NCBI RefSeq assembly: GCF_026210795.1
Contig: NC_089445.1
Location: 1,612,001-1,676,000, forward strand
DNA: 64,000 bases
Source of the DNA: Rhizophagus irregularis
Taxonomy: Eukaryota > Glomeromycota > Glomeromycetes > Glomerales > Glomeraceae
Direction of reading: 5' to 3'
The translations under genes were made by a program, and so were the position numbers. Position 1 is the first letter of the stretch; each line of letters opens with the position of its first letter. The notes under the pieces were generated by a model, which saw only the letters and a list, made by a program, of their open reading frames with translations, did not search any database and was not told the DNA's origin. Below are positions 23,041 to 34,800 of this stretch, piece by piece.

Positions 23041-24050
23041 CGTGCGAAAGACTGCTGCCACCTGATTTCCCGACAAGGGTTTTGATAACGTAAAAAAGTA
23101 TAAAGACTTTATTAAAAATAGAATGCATTCTTGGTTTAGTTATTACATATAACTGTGAGACACGAGTCAAGGAATTTAAAGACAGGCAATCATTGTCAGT
23201 AGTTTAAAAGTTCACTTTTAGAAAGGAATATAAGCCAGATCACACCCTCATTTTCTAAAAACACATCGAACTTGATCGCAACTACTAAGTCTACAAACCT
23301 ATTATGTCTGTGATCGGCAGCCGTAAATAAGTGATTTGCAAACAATTTACGTAGCAATAATTTATGGAATAATCTCTGAATCTAATAATAATCGAAGATG
23401 GAACTATAACCCACTGGACAATTAGTTTAACCGCCAGAACAAACAACTAAAATAAACGAATCTTCGAATGGGATTAAGCGAAAATCCGACAGAAAAAAAG
23501 ATTCGAATTGGGAACAATTGTTTCATATAACCTTTAGTTGTTATTGAAAAACACAACATTTCCGTTCCCTCGTATGAAGATTTTGAAATTTTCAAACGGG
23601 AAAGAGTTTTTAAATCATTCAGACGTATTTTTACGACATTCACTTCCCTTATCCGATGAAGATGAGAATAAATTACCGTAGCCGCCGTCGGCCTACATTT
23701 ATGCTCATTATTAATCCAAATCACGTGACTTCGTTAAAAATTTTCTTCTTTTTCACTAATCTAGATTAATTAATACATTGACTTAGTTTGTTCTTTAGTT
23801 TGCGATTTTGCGTTGTTCAAGCGGTTACGTTATTCTTACAGTTCATGAGTTTCACTTAGTCATAAACAATAAATAATGCATAGAGAAACATAAGTAGAGA
23901 AAGTAGCTTTAAACTGTTTAAATAAAACAAACCACTAACTGTATACAATAAATACTAAGGTTGGATAAAATTACGCATCTTGTCTTTCAATATACTGTAT
24001 GTTAACTCTTTACGTGATATATATGGACAGGGTGGTATCGATGCAGTAAA
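23041..24050. other. Gene-free region
   Basis: A 100-codon open frame at 23,422-23,724 (minus) has no recognisable motif and I do not support it. Nothing else seen. Confidence 0.35.
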
Positions 24051-24124
24051 ATGCTGAATTATTGAACGTGTAGTTCGTACCAGTATAATGCTGAATTATT
24101 GAACGTGTAGTTCGTACCAGTATA
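24051..24124. repeat. Perfect 37-bp tandem duplication
   Basis: 24051-24087 is repeated exactly at 24088-24124 (unit starts ATGCTGAATTATTGAACGTG). Confidence 0.9.
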
Positions 24125-24299
24125 ATAAGTGGATTGGATAGGTTGCTGTGAAGATTATGATTTCTCGTCTAATTACTCATGGGTATTGTTGAATTCATCT
24201 GTGGAGATTTTCGCTTCCTGTGCGATTGCCGGAAATTAAATAATGACGCGTCCGTGAAATGGGCTGCGTCTTAATTGTTGGCGAATTTGAAATAGGGAC

Positions 24300-24870
24300 T
24301 GCTTCTGCATTAGATGTGCTCGGAGAGCGAATATCTCCTTTTGTTTCTAGAAGGTAGAAACATATATATGCTGATAAATGTTTATACAAATTTCGGTGTT
24401 TATTTTGCGAAGTCGCTTATTGTAAGTTTTTCTGCGTCTTGCTCAAGTTCTTGATCTTCGTATTCACCCTCCACCTTTTCTATGGTAGCTTCTTGATATC
24501 GCCGGGAGAGGGCGTAGTCCCACTTGCTCTACTAGTTAATAATATTGAGTGGATTTTTATCAACTGGCGTAGTTCCAGAATCATATCGCTTTTTGTTTTT
24601 TAGAGTAGAATATATATGCTGATAAATTATATAGTGACTCAAATATTTTTAATTTTTTTAACGAAGTCGCTTTATAGGGTGTTTATTCCCATTTGCTTTT
24701 TTAATATATTTATAGTTACTAATTATATTGAGTAGATAATTCGACTGGCGTAGCTCCTTTAAATATATTGGAGTACGAATATCACCTTTTGTTTCTTAGA
24801 GTGAAATATATATGCTGATAAATGTTTATACATCATCGACGAGATATTTCGGTATTTTAATGGACACGTT
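24300..24870. repeat. Three diverged direct repeats
   Basis: The word ATATATATGCTGATAAAT occurs near 24,363, 24,610 and 24,806, each preceded by a GTTT(C/T)TTAGA-like word and, in two, a CGAATATC(T/A)CCTTTTG word, and followed within ~60 bases by ACGAAGTCGCTT or TTTCGGT words. Spacings are about 245 and 195 bases. Confidence 0.6.
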
Positions 24871-25311
24871 CTAACTTTTCTTTTGGATTCAAAATAAATT
24901 ATTTGATAACTATAATAACTATATCATTATCCGTTCTTTAACGGAGTAAATCAAAAACAGAATTGTTTATGGATTTTGTAAATATATCATATCCAAATCC
25001 AAATATACTATCCTGTTTTGTATGAAATAACTCAGACGCATCGATTTTTTACAAGTAAACTTTAATTAATACAACTTTATTAATATAAAACGCAAAAGTA
25101 CCAGACTCGAAAAATTACCTTTTTGACCCGCATTACATATAAGAGGGTCAAAAAAAAGGATGTCGTACAGGGGGTATTGATTGATCTTAATAAATAAAAT
25201 ACACAATATTTTTTCTATCCAGATATATTTCAGATTTTTATTTAGACTGAATAATCCAGATAAAAAAATTGGATAATTTTTAATTTATTTAAATAATATT
25301 TCTATTTTGAA
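24871..25311. other. 3' intergenic region of the membrane-protein gene
   Basis: AT-rich; no gene or repeat recognised. Confidence 0.35.
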
Positions 25312-28300
25312 TCAAATACTAGTAATAGGTATATCCAAATCATTCATATCATTATATAAATGATTTGAATGTTTTGAATGTCTTAAATGGATCGTTGCTT
25401 GATATAATCTACCTATTATATTTATTGTTAAATTTACAACTGAAGAAATTAATGTAAGTAAGGGAATAATATCATAAGATACAGTATAAAGTTTATATAA
25501 AATCTATAATTAATATAAAGAGAAAAAAAAGAATATATTATTATTAGTAAGACTTATTAAAATAATATTAATATTGATTAAAAAAAAAATTCCTACCTGA
25601 ATGATTACTTGAGGAATATCTTCAATAAAAATGTTTAAACAAGTACCCCAAAATATTTTTGATTTAGCATCATCAGAAAAAGGAGCATTAAAAAATGAAA
25701 ACCCAGCTAAATTTGAATGTAAAATACTTAATGTTTCAATATCAGCACTAGCTAATATAGTAAATATGCTTGCCACTTTTTTATGAGCCATAAACCATTC
25801 AAGAAATTTTGGTCTTGTATTTTCTTGTGTTATAAGATAAAAAGCTAATATGGTATTTATTCCTATTGGTACTGTTACAAATACAATACTTTTTTAAAAA
25901 AAAGAAAAAAAAGGAAACAAATAAAATCAGTAATTATACAATTACATAAATTAATGAATAAAGAGTAAATGAAAATTACAAAATTATCATACCTTGGAAA
26001 ATAAAGAACAGGAATGTCTTTAGCATTATTATTTACAAAAGTAATATCAATAACCAAATCAAAAATAATTAAACCAAGTTGTAAAATAGCAATATTATTA
26101 CCCTAAAAAAGAAAAATTATATCAATATATTTATATGATTTAATGTGATTATAAAAATCAAAGACTTTAAGATAGTTTACATTACTATTCCTACTTCGAG
26201 CAAAAAAGAATAAAACAATCAAAAGTCCAATAATTAATAATATGCCTAATAAATTGTACTTATATTTTTCCCATAAATTCACTATAAACATATGTATAAT
26301 TATAAAATTAGCGTATATAAACTGATTAAAAGATATAAAACTTTTCTCATATGATACTTACGTGTAGGAATGAAACCATATGATTGGTCCAAGTACTTAG
26401 ATGCCTGACCATTATTAATTAGAGTTAGATCTTTACTTTTAACCATAGTATTAATATTATTAACAACGGTCTCAACACTTATATCATTATTAACTCTAGT
26501 TTCTTCAACACCAATAGAAATTAAATACTGGTTTTCATTTACACTAGGATCTAATTGAGTTTTTTCATTACTAGTAAGACATGAACGAGATACAGGAATA
26601 GCATTAGATAAATCATCTAATAAAATATTAAAGAAATTGGATTGTTGTTCCTGAGGTAAACTATCAAAATATTTTGTACCATCGGGAGTCAAACGTAATA
26701 AACCATTCATTGAAAGAGCAAAAGGAACTTCTTTTTGTTTTACATTAAAACTCCAAATATTATCTCTTATACCCAATAGAGATTCTTTATATGTCTTATC
26801 TCTAACAAAATTATTATCCATCTTAATATAATAAATTCCACCAGATACACTAAAAGTACTATCTAATATTTTTGCATTAACGGTTTTACCATTATTATTT
26901 ACCGTACATGATGATTCAGTAATGTATTGACGTAAATTAGGTTGATTATCAATTAATTGATAAATAGTTAATTTACCATCAGATAATTCTACTGGATCAT
27001 AAAAATTAATTGTAATATTTTGTATATCCGGACTTATTGTAGAATTAATGGCGGGATAAGTTGATTCCACATTGAAATTAAAATAACCTTTATCCTTATT
27101 TCCATCAAATTTTGGTAAATCAATTACTTGAAATCGCCAAGAATTATCTGTTTCCAATTGAGAAACTAAAAGAGTATTATTACGTAATATTTGATATACA
27201 CCTTTTATTCCTATAGGTTCAGGTTCGAGAAATTCCCAAGGAATAGGAGCAGAATTATGTTCATCAATTAAATATCCATAAATAGAAAATTGATTTGGAC
27301 CAGTAGGAGCAGTATTTGTTAAAAGGTAACCACCAAATGCTAAACTATTTACAACCCAATCCATATTTGCATTTCCGACAGGTAAAGTTAAACTATTAGC
27401 AACTTGAGATTGAAAAGATAAAACAGAACCAGAAGATAAGAATTTAATTTTAATATAAAAAGATTCAGATGGCAAAGTTCCAGTAGGATCTGTTTGTAAA
27501 ATAGTTAAAATACAAACATTGCCAACTTCAACAAATGTTATATCGCAAAACAAAGCAGTAAAAGCTAAATTTGGAGCAGTAGTTTGATAAATTAATGAAG
27601 AGGGACTAGGATTTTGATTATACCCAATAGGTGAAATGTATAATTGACCTTTTGGTAATAATGGATTAGTTGCATTTAAAGTAACTGTACTATTTGTGAA
27701 AACAATAGCGTAACCTTCATCAACTGTACGTATAACTATAGCTGATTCTACTTTATCTAGTACATCAAGAACAAGTTCTCCAGAAGTTAACCCTATAATT
27801 GCTCCATCAGGTTCAATTCTAAATTGTTTCCAATCTATATTGTTATTTTGATTTATAGCATATCTCATAAATCCTTTTTCTCTATTAATATTAACTACAA
27901 ATTGATCACTTGGTACAACTATTTGCAAAGCATTGTTAATAAATGGTAATCCGATAGGTGTTCGACTTGATACATTACCATCATAATCAATTACCATTCC
28001 CCATTCAATATATGTAGAAGGATCTTTAACATCCGTTGCATTATAATAAGTAATTAAAATTTGATTTCTTCCTGATTAAAACATATTTCAAAAATTCAAT
28101 CCATATACCACCACTGACCATTTGAAAAACACAATAATTAAATGATTGAATATCTAATTTTAAATTCTTTTCTACCACTGTTCCGTCGAAATCAATAATT
28201 CTTAATGAAAACACTTCATAGAAACAAAGATAATTATCAATCGTCGTTGTTGGATTTTTTCTAACTATTCTTATTACCATTGTACCATCATCATATGCTT

Positions 28301-28454
28301 TTGAATCCCATATACGAGGTAATACTTTTCCATGATCTATTTCTTCTTTATGTGAAAATTCCCTTATTACTGCTGTTGTATATAGTGTATATGAACATAA
28401 TATGATCACAAAAATTGATAAAAAGTTTGTTTTCGCTGAATTGAGTATCCGCAT
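25312..28454 (-). pseudogene. Large membrane protein: secreted beta-rich ectodomain plus six-helix C-terminus; two 1-base deletions
   Basis: Exons by eye: 26362-28454, 26181-26281, 25993-26102, 25597-25888, 25312-25503. The first exon begins with a signal peptide (FLSIFVIILCSYTLYTTAV). About 650 residues follow, rich in short beta strands and Gly/Pro/Asn turns (PDGAIIGLTSGELVLDVL, for instance), then a hydrophobic C-terminus with about six helices (LLGILLIIGLLIVLFFF, IAILQLGLIIFDLVI, IVFVTVPIGINTILAFYLI, VASIFTILASADI, a segment ending EDIPQVIIQ, and IIPLLTLISSVVNLTINII). The frame changes twice between about 28,060 and 28,080; restoring one A in each of two A-runs would give 930 codons. So either a very young pseudogene or homopolymer errors. 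The family resembles uncharacterised Rhizophagus proteins; I know no function. A receptor or surface role is only a guess. Confidence 0.7.
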
Positions 28455-28465
28455 TTTTATAAAGA

Positions 28466-28492
28466 TGGTTTTTTTTTAAAAAAAAAAAAAAA
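28466..28492. repeat. T-run/A-run palindrome at the membrane-protein start
   Basis: About ten T followed by about fifteen A, 15-40 bases upstream of the ATG at 28,454, like the kinase gene. Confidence 0.6.
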
Positions 28493-28570
28493 TTTGTGCG
28501 CAATTCACTTATATTTATAATATTAAACTTGTATAAATAAGTAATCGTTAGTGGCGTAAGGCTTCACTTG

Positions 28571-28644
28571 ATGATCGGAATGTTGAGATCATTTTGGCCA
28601 AAATTAACGTTAATTTTGGCCAAAATGATCTACATTCCGATCAT
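28571..28644. mobile_element. Near-perfect 74-bp foldback (palindromic MITE)
   Basis: ATGATCGGAATGT ... ACATTCCGATCAT with an inner arm ATCATTTTGGCCAAAATTAA that is fully self-complementary around AACGTT. A half-copy relic lies at about 61,137-61,170. Confidence 0.8.
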
Positions 28645-30344
28645 ATGATTTGTTAATAACTAATTTCAGTAAATTCGTAAATTCTCAATTTAACTGTTAA
28701 AACTAAGATTAATAACGATATTGCTATCACCAACATTATTATTTATTACTACTACTATCAGAAGAGTTTAATGAAATTTGACGGGAATTACCAAATTTAG
28801 AAAATTCCTAAAATGATTATGTTATTGAAAAACTTTATTAAATAATAAATATTAGGTTTCAGAAATTATTTATTACAATTTTTAATTAATAAAAAATTTT
28901 CAAAAACTTTATTTCACGAATCTTTTTAATTGAATCAATAAATGCAATATAAACTAAAAGAATAAATTGTATTATAAATTCATATGCAAAATATATGGGA
29001 CCTCTTATGCACTAATACGTAATGTTTTTAGGTGGATAAATTCCAGATGAATGCTTATCTACAATGCTTGTCTGGATCACTAGATGATAATTTCTGAAAC
29101 TAAGTTACTTGTTGGAATCCGAAATTCCGAATAGATCCGAAATTTTCTCTAAATCGGATAATCCGGATTGCTATCTGGCTTGATTAAATTACGGGATAAA
29201 ATCATTGATTTCTTAGTGTAACTGCATAGAAATTCTTAAAAATTTTACGTTCCCATTTAAAAAGGATGATAATTGATTTATATCCGTGTGCATTTCAATC
29301 AACTAATCCAATTTCGGTTAATGCAATTTTACCCTTAATCGGAATTTTCTAGATCTTTTTTTTCGATCTTTTTTTTAGACCGGTATTGTTGTTTTTAAAA
29401 AATTTTTTTTCACTCTTTTTATCGTCAGAATTTTTTTCGGTACTTATTTTTTTTTTCGGATATCCTTTTTTTTCATTATCCTTTTTCTTCCCCCCAAATT
29501 TTTTTTAATTTTTTTTCATTATTAAATAAAGAAATAAAATTTTTACAATTATATTTTTTTAAAAAAAATCAATATAACATGTAGGAAAATTGACCGACGT
29601 TGATAGAAAGATGATTAACGCCGGATAAATAGTTTGATTTTCAAATTAAAAAAAAATTGATATTTTTACAATATTTTATAATTAATTAATTGATTTAATA
29701 ATAGGTTATTATAACCAAATCCATATCCGAAATTCTCTAAATAATCACCAGATTTTTGAATAAAGATTTTAATTCAAATGGCTTAGTTAAATTAATAATT
29801 TATCGAGTAAAATGAATAGATTCTAATACACTTAATTGTTCAAATATATTTCCTAAGTTGGTTATAAGTTTAAGATTAACGTAATATAAATAATATTATT
29901 TTATTCTTTTTTGTTTACTAATTATTACCATATTAAATTCCTAATTATAAACAAAAAACTACTGCAACCATCTTTAATTTACTTAGTATTACATTATGAT
30001 ACTAAATTTTTCTATTTAAACAAACTCATTGGTCCCGATGCAACGGGTGACTGCTAGTTTATTACTAGTGTGATGTTAATGATCTTCATGGATTCATCGG
30101 TTCTTAAAAAATTATATCAATATTCTGAACGGAACCGAGCTGCTCGAGTCGAACGACTCAGTTCCAAAGAACCAAACCAGGTTTCGGTTTCGGTTCCGTT
30201 CTCAGTTCCAAACTGTGCTCGAGTCGCTAAGTCGTGGAACGCCCCCATCCCTAAATATATGTGCCTTTTCTAAAAAAACATAGATGTTTGATATCATGTA
30301 CAATTAAGCGAAAAAGTGGATAAATTTGGAAAATCCGATGCTAC
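28645..30344. other. Gene-free region
   Basis: T-rich low-complexity DNA at about 29,350-29,535. At about 30,118-30,245 a GC-rich patch repeats GGTTCCG/GGTTTCGG-type words and CTCGAGTCG on both strands, possibly a small decayed repeat. No gene. Confidence 0.4.
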
Positions 30345-30351
30345 CAAACAA

Positions 30352-30531
30352 AGATTCATAACAGCTTGATTTTTGGCCGCTTCTCCAATAAGAATTTCTA
30401 GTGAAAGCGACATATGACGGTGTTGTACGATTACCATGATCATTGGCAATAATTTCAACCCTATCATTTTGCCAAACACCAACACAGGAATATGACGTTC
30501 CTAAATCAATACCGACTGCTTTTTCACCCAT
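30352..30531 (-). pseudogene. Hsp70 exon-1 relic
   Basis: Starts with the Hsp70 N-terminus ([20 protein letters not shown]...), keeps [12 protein letters not shown], then has a small deletion and frameshift before [15 protein letters not shown], and stops at the NP codons near 30,355. The rest of the gene is absent. Confidence 0.8.
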
Positions 30532-31663
30532 TTATTTTTTTTTCTTCTTTCGTTTCCATTGCAAGATATCACATGATACTCTACGCCATGAACAGAAAGT
30601 AACGTGACTAATAATTCCTTCTAGAATTTTTTTATTCGATTTGTACACTCTTTTCCATAGCAGGAATATTCAACAAGGACACGTAACATTCTTTTCGAAG
30701 TGAAAATATTAGAATTTCTATGTTCTAAAACCATTACAAATGAGATCATATAAGCTGATGATATTTTTTAGAATAGTATATTGGGATCGTTAATTAAACT
30801 GTAAACGAATAAACTTTCACTTTATTTTTTTCATTCCTTGGAGAAATTGTATTATAACAAGGCTAGTGAAATATCAAATGTACAAAGTGGCTTTAACCAG
30901 TTTTATTAAATAACCTGTATGGTGATGTAGATTCTTGGGTGTATTGTGATGTTAATGACGAAAATCGACTTCCTTGGATCAAATAGATGTGAGTAGACTG
31001 CTTTTGGCATATTATTTGAACTTTTTGATACACAGTCAAACCTTAAAAAAAAGCGTGTATTCTGTTGGATTGAGTCAGTCATAAGAGGTCTAGTATTGGC
31101 GTTTAATAATAAATGATTGTCAGGATATATGTATATATATATCTGATTGATATGACCTTGTTAACCTTTTATAGCTTTCTGGGCAGATTGGCAGATTGGA
31201 ACCAAATAATCCAAATGAATTAACTGCTAGCTGTAAATGGGTATAAAATTCCCACATACACATTAGATGATTATTTTAACCACTAATATTTTTTTATATT
31301 CACTGTTATTTCATTGTTCACGCTCTTTAAGTGTCTTAATAATCCCAATTTGTTATGATAATCTTTAAATCTTTTTTTTTTTTAACTTATTCATGCATTA
31401 GAACATAAATAAATAAAATTTCAACATGTAATAATAGAAGAAAACTCGTAAATTGTTACAAAATTGAATGGCATAGATTAATAAATGTTAAATTGTTTGA
31501 TTTTAACCTATTTTATTCTGCACAATCAAAAACAAAGACAAGTTCTCTCTGGCGCAATATTTTGTACCAAACATTATGCATGATGAAATATTATTTTTTA
31601 CTTTTTTCAATTAAATGAAGTTAACTTTATCGTTAAAAAAAATTAATCTGCTTGGCGTGCAGC
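30532..31663. other. Gene-free region
   Basis: The first ~40 bases are alignable with other Hsp70 upstream flanks; after that nothing is recognised. Confidence 0.35.
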
Positions 31664-31787
31664 AGTGACATATATTAGCTAATATTTTTGTGCCACAGGT
31701 AAGATATTTTGGTCACGTGCAACCAATCATATTTTTTTAAAAGTTGTGTACTCCCCACCCCCTAAAATATTAGCTAATATATCACAG
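31664..31787. mobile_element. ~124-bp MITE-like inverted repeat upstream of the channel gene
   Basis: TATATTAGCTAATATTTT near 31,669 returns inverted near 31,764-31,781, enclosing ~90 bases. It lies about 110 bases before the channel ATG, so it may contribute to or disrupt the promoter. Confidence 0.6.
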
Positions 31788-31895
31788 TCTCTAATAAAAT
31801 AAATAAATTTTATAAATTCGTCAATTTTTATAAAAGGAGCGACAAAAAAAAAAAATTTTTCATAAATTTTTATAAATAAAATTCATTCACGTAAT

Positions 31896-34800
31896 ATGGA
31901 TAAAATAGAAGTTGAAACTCAAAATAATACATCCGCATCAGAAACGAAGATTGATATTTCTGATAATATGAAAGAACATGGGGAAGAAATTGAAAAAACT
32001 CCATCAGAAACGAAAGATGATACTTTTGAAAAACATAGGAAATCAATTAGTCAAATTTTAGTTCCTCTATACATCAATGAAGAATATGGTTCAGATGGTT
32101 ATGTTGTTACTTATAGTAGTGAAGATAGATCGGTTCTTGGATGGTCAGTTAACATTGAAAATAATGGTCCACAACAACCCGATGTTTATTTTAAGGTTGA
32201 TCAAATCAAGTTATTTTCACTACAAACTCTAAGTAAAAAAATCTTGTTATTACGTAGTATAGAAGATAATTATTGTAGGTATTTATTTTGACTCAAAATA
32301 ATAGTGATTCAATTTTATGTTTTAATTAATAATTTATATTGTAATTGTAGGGTTGGTTGATTTAAATGGTGATCGTACTAGTAGTGATCGATTTCTTAAA
32401 CTGAAGCATCAAGTTTATCAAAAATATAATTTTTCTTTTGGTTATACTTATATTGGATCCCTTCCTAATGGTGATTTAATTCAAGTATCACCAGGAGATC
32501 ACAAAATTTACAAGTACCATTTCACAGATAAACCAAAAAATACAGTTCCTTGGGAATATTCTCAAATTATTGATATAGAAATTCCCGAAAGTTTAAATGG
32601 TCAAGTTGAAGGATGTTCTATATATCAAACAAAGTTATTTCTAATTGTTAATGGTACTGAACGTAGAATGCTTCAATTTGATTTATTGACAATGAATTTA
32701 GAAAGAAAATACCCCGAATTTACTCCTTATCTGATTCCAGGGTTACAAATAACAATGAATAAAAATCAAACGTTATTGGCGACAAATGTTGTAGCACATA
32801 TATATTCAATGGAAAATGGAATGTTGATTTATAAGAGTGAGTATTACTTTTACAATACATATAGTACACTTTTATATGATAGATTTTTTTATATATTCAT
32901 ATATTCTAATTATAATTTATTCGCAGATGAGGATAATGGGTATGCTGTGCAGTTTATAACTTTGAAAAATACTGAAAGATTATTCATTTATCATGAACAT
33001 AGTGGTGGTAAACTTGTAGATCCTTATCAAGTTTATGATGAAATTGTCATTTCTGATGGATTTAATAGAAAAACAAGTGTGATAACTAAATTAAATAGAA
33101 AAATTTTCATTGAAAATGGTAATGTTTGTATCACAGATGGAATTGATGAAAACAAATTGCAACAATTATTAAACAAGACCTTATATATTTATACTTTACC
33201 TATTTTTAAAATTATACAAAGTATGCTTAATGAAATCATTGACCAAGTGGACATTAAAAAGGTTGTACCACGTGAGGAAGATGAAGTTGAAATTAATGAA
33301 AATATTCGGATTAAGAATTATTCTTCTTCAAAGGTTAATGCAATTTTTTTTAGACATGTTGGCAGTATTATTGTTCCTTATATACTCTCATTTAAACTAC
33401 TAAATAACCAAGATTTGGTACTAATTAATATGAAAGGAATCGATATTTATACAATAAATGAAGATGGGACCAGACATCGATACTTTTGGAATAATAATGA
33501 ATGGAATGATATTTATGAAAAATTCAGAGAAGAGCGTGGCGAAATTTATGATAATAATTTTACTAATGAACACTACAAACCACTTATTGGAAGAATTTTA
33601 AAAAATGAATTTGATGATTCAAAACACTCAATACCATTACCAAAATTTACAGATGAGATTTTCAAAAAACAAATAGTTGAAGATGTTATAAATGATAAAT
33701 TTGTATCACCAAAATTTGAAGCTGAAATATTAAAAATAGCAATTAAAAAAAAATGCAATGATACTGTTAGACAAATTATTGAATCAAATCAAGGTTATTC
33801 TGAAAATTACATGACTGTTATTAGTTTAAACTTAGCAGAATTGTGTGATTATTATCCTGATTACATAATCACATATATCTTACGCACTTCTATTATGTTA
33901 TCTCCTTATTGTAATAGAATTGAAAATTCAAAAAATACTTCACTTCATTCACACATATATATTTACATTAAAGAATCAAATATGAATAATATCATTTTTA
34001 AGTTTATTTCAAAATTATATAATGGATTAATTCAGTATTTAAGGATAAAAGAAGAAATTCAAACAGTCAGTTTTATTGTTCCATTTCCTCAAATTTGTGT
34101 ATACCAAAATAACTCTGAAAATAATGACCATGAGAATCATAAGATTGAAAATAATAATCATGAGAACTATGACACCAAAAATAATGATGATGAGAATCAT
34201 AATTCTCAAAATAATGATCATGAGAATGAGAATAATGATCATAAGAACCATGACTTCAAAAATAATAACTATGAAAACTGTGAGGCCAAAAAAAATCACG
34301 ATATCAAATCAAAAATGATCACATTACTAAAAAATATAATCACTGGACTAAAAATAATCATGATGATACCAAAAAGTAATAGTATTTGGAATGAATTTTT
34401 ATATAAACCAAAATCTATTCTATTTTGTAATTTAGATAGTAATAACTTTTATAATTGGTGGAATTTTGCTGCGATTATAGATTTTAAGTGGAAAACTTTT
34501 GGAAGAGTTTACTATTATCTGATCTGGTTATTCTATACAATTTTTTATGTTTGTTATTCATTAGCTTCTACTTTAGAACAAATGTTTATCCCTGATTTTT
34601 ATTTTAAATTGCTTTTTATAATTTCCATTATATTTGGCTCAATATTTTTAATTTTTGAGATTCGTTGTTGTTTATGGAATTATAAAACTTATTTCAATGA
34701 TGTATGGAATTTATTTGGTAAGTAACATGTATTAGTTATATCCTGGCTAATTAGGAATAAGTAAAATTTTACTAGGATCGGATAAATGATCAGCCGATAG

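Noticed and set aside
23422-23724. 100-codon minus-strand open frame
   Set aside because: No recognisable motif or composition; neighbours are decayed repeats.
32840-32935. Possible extra intron in channel exon 2 (GTGAGT ... CAG)
   Set aside because: The frame stays open with plausible protein (LLYDRFFYIFIYSN) and phases close without removing it.
34110-34290. Possible CRISPR-like array from regular short repeats
   Set aside because: The repeats have no unique spacers, are in frame and code for NNDHEN units in a eukaryotic gene.
34039-34318. Ile/Met-rich frames on both strands
   Set aside because: Shadows of the NNDHEN coding repeat in the channel gene.
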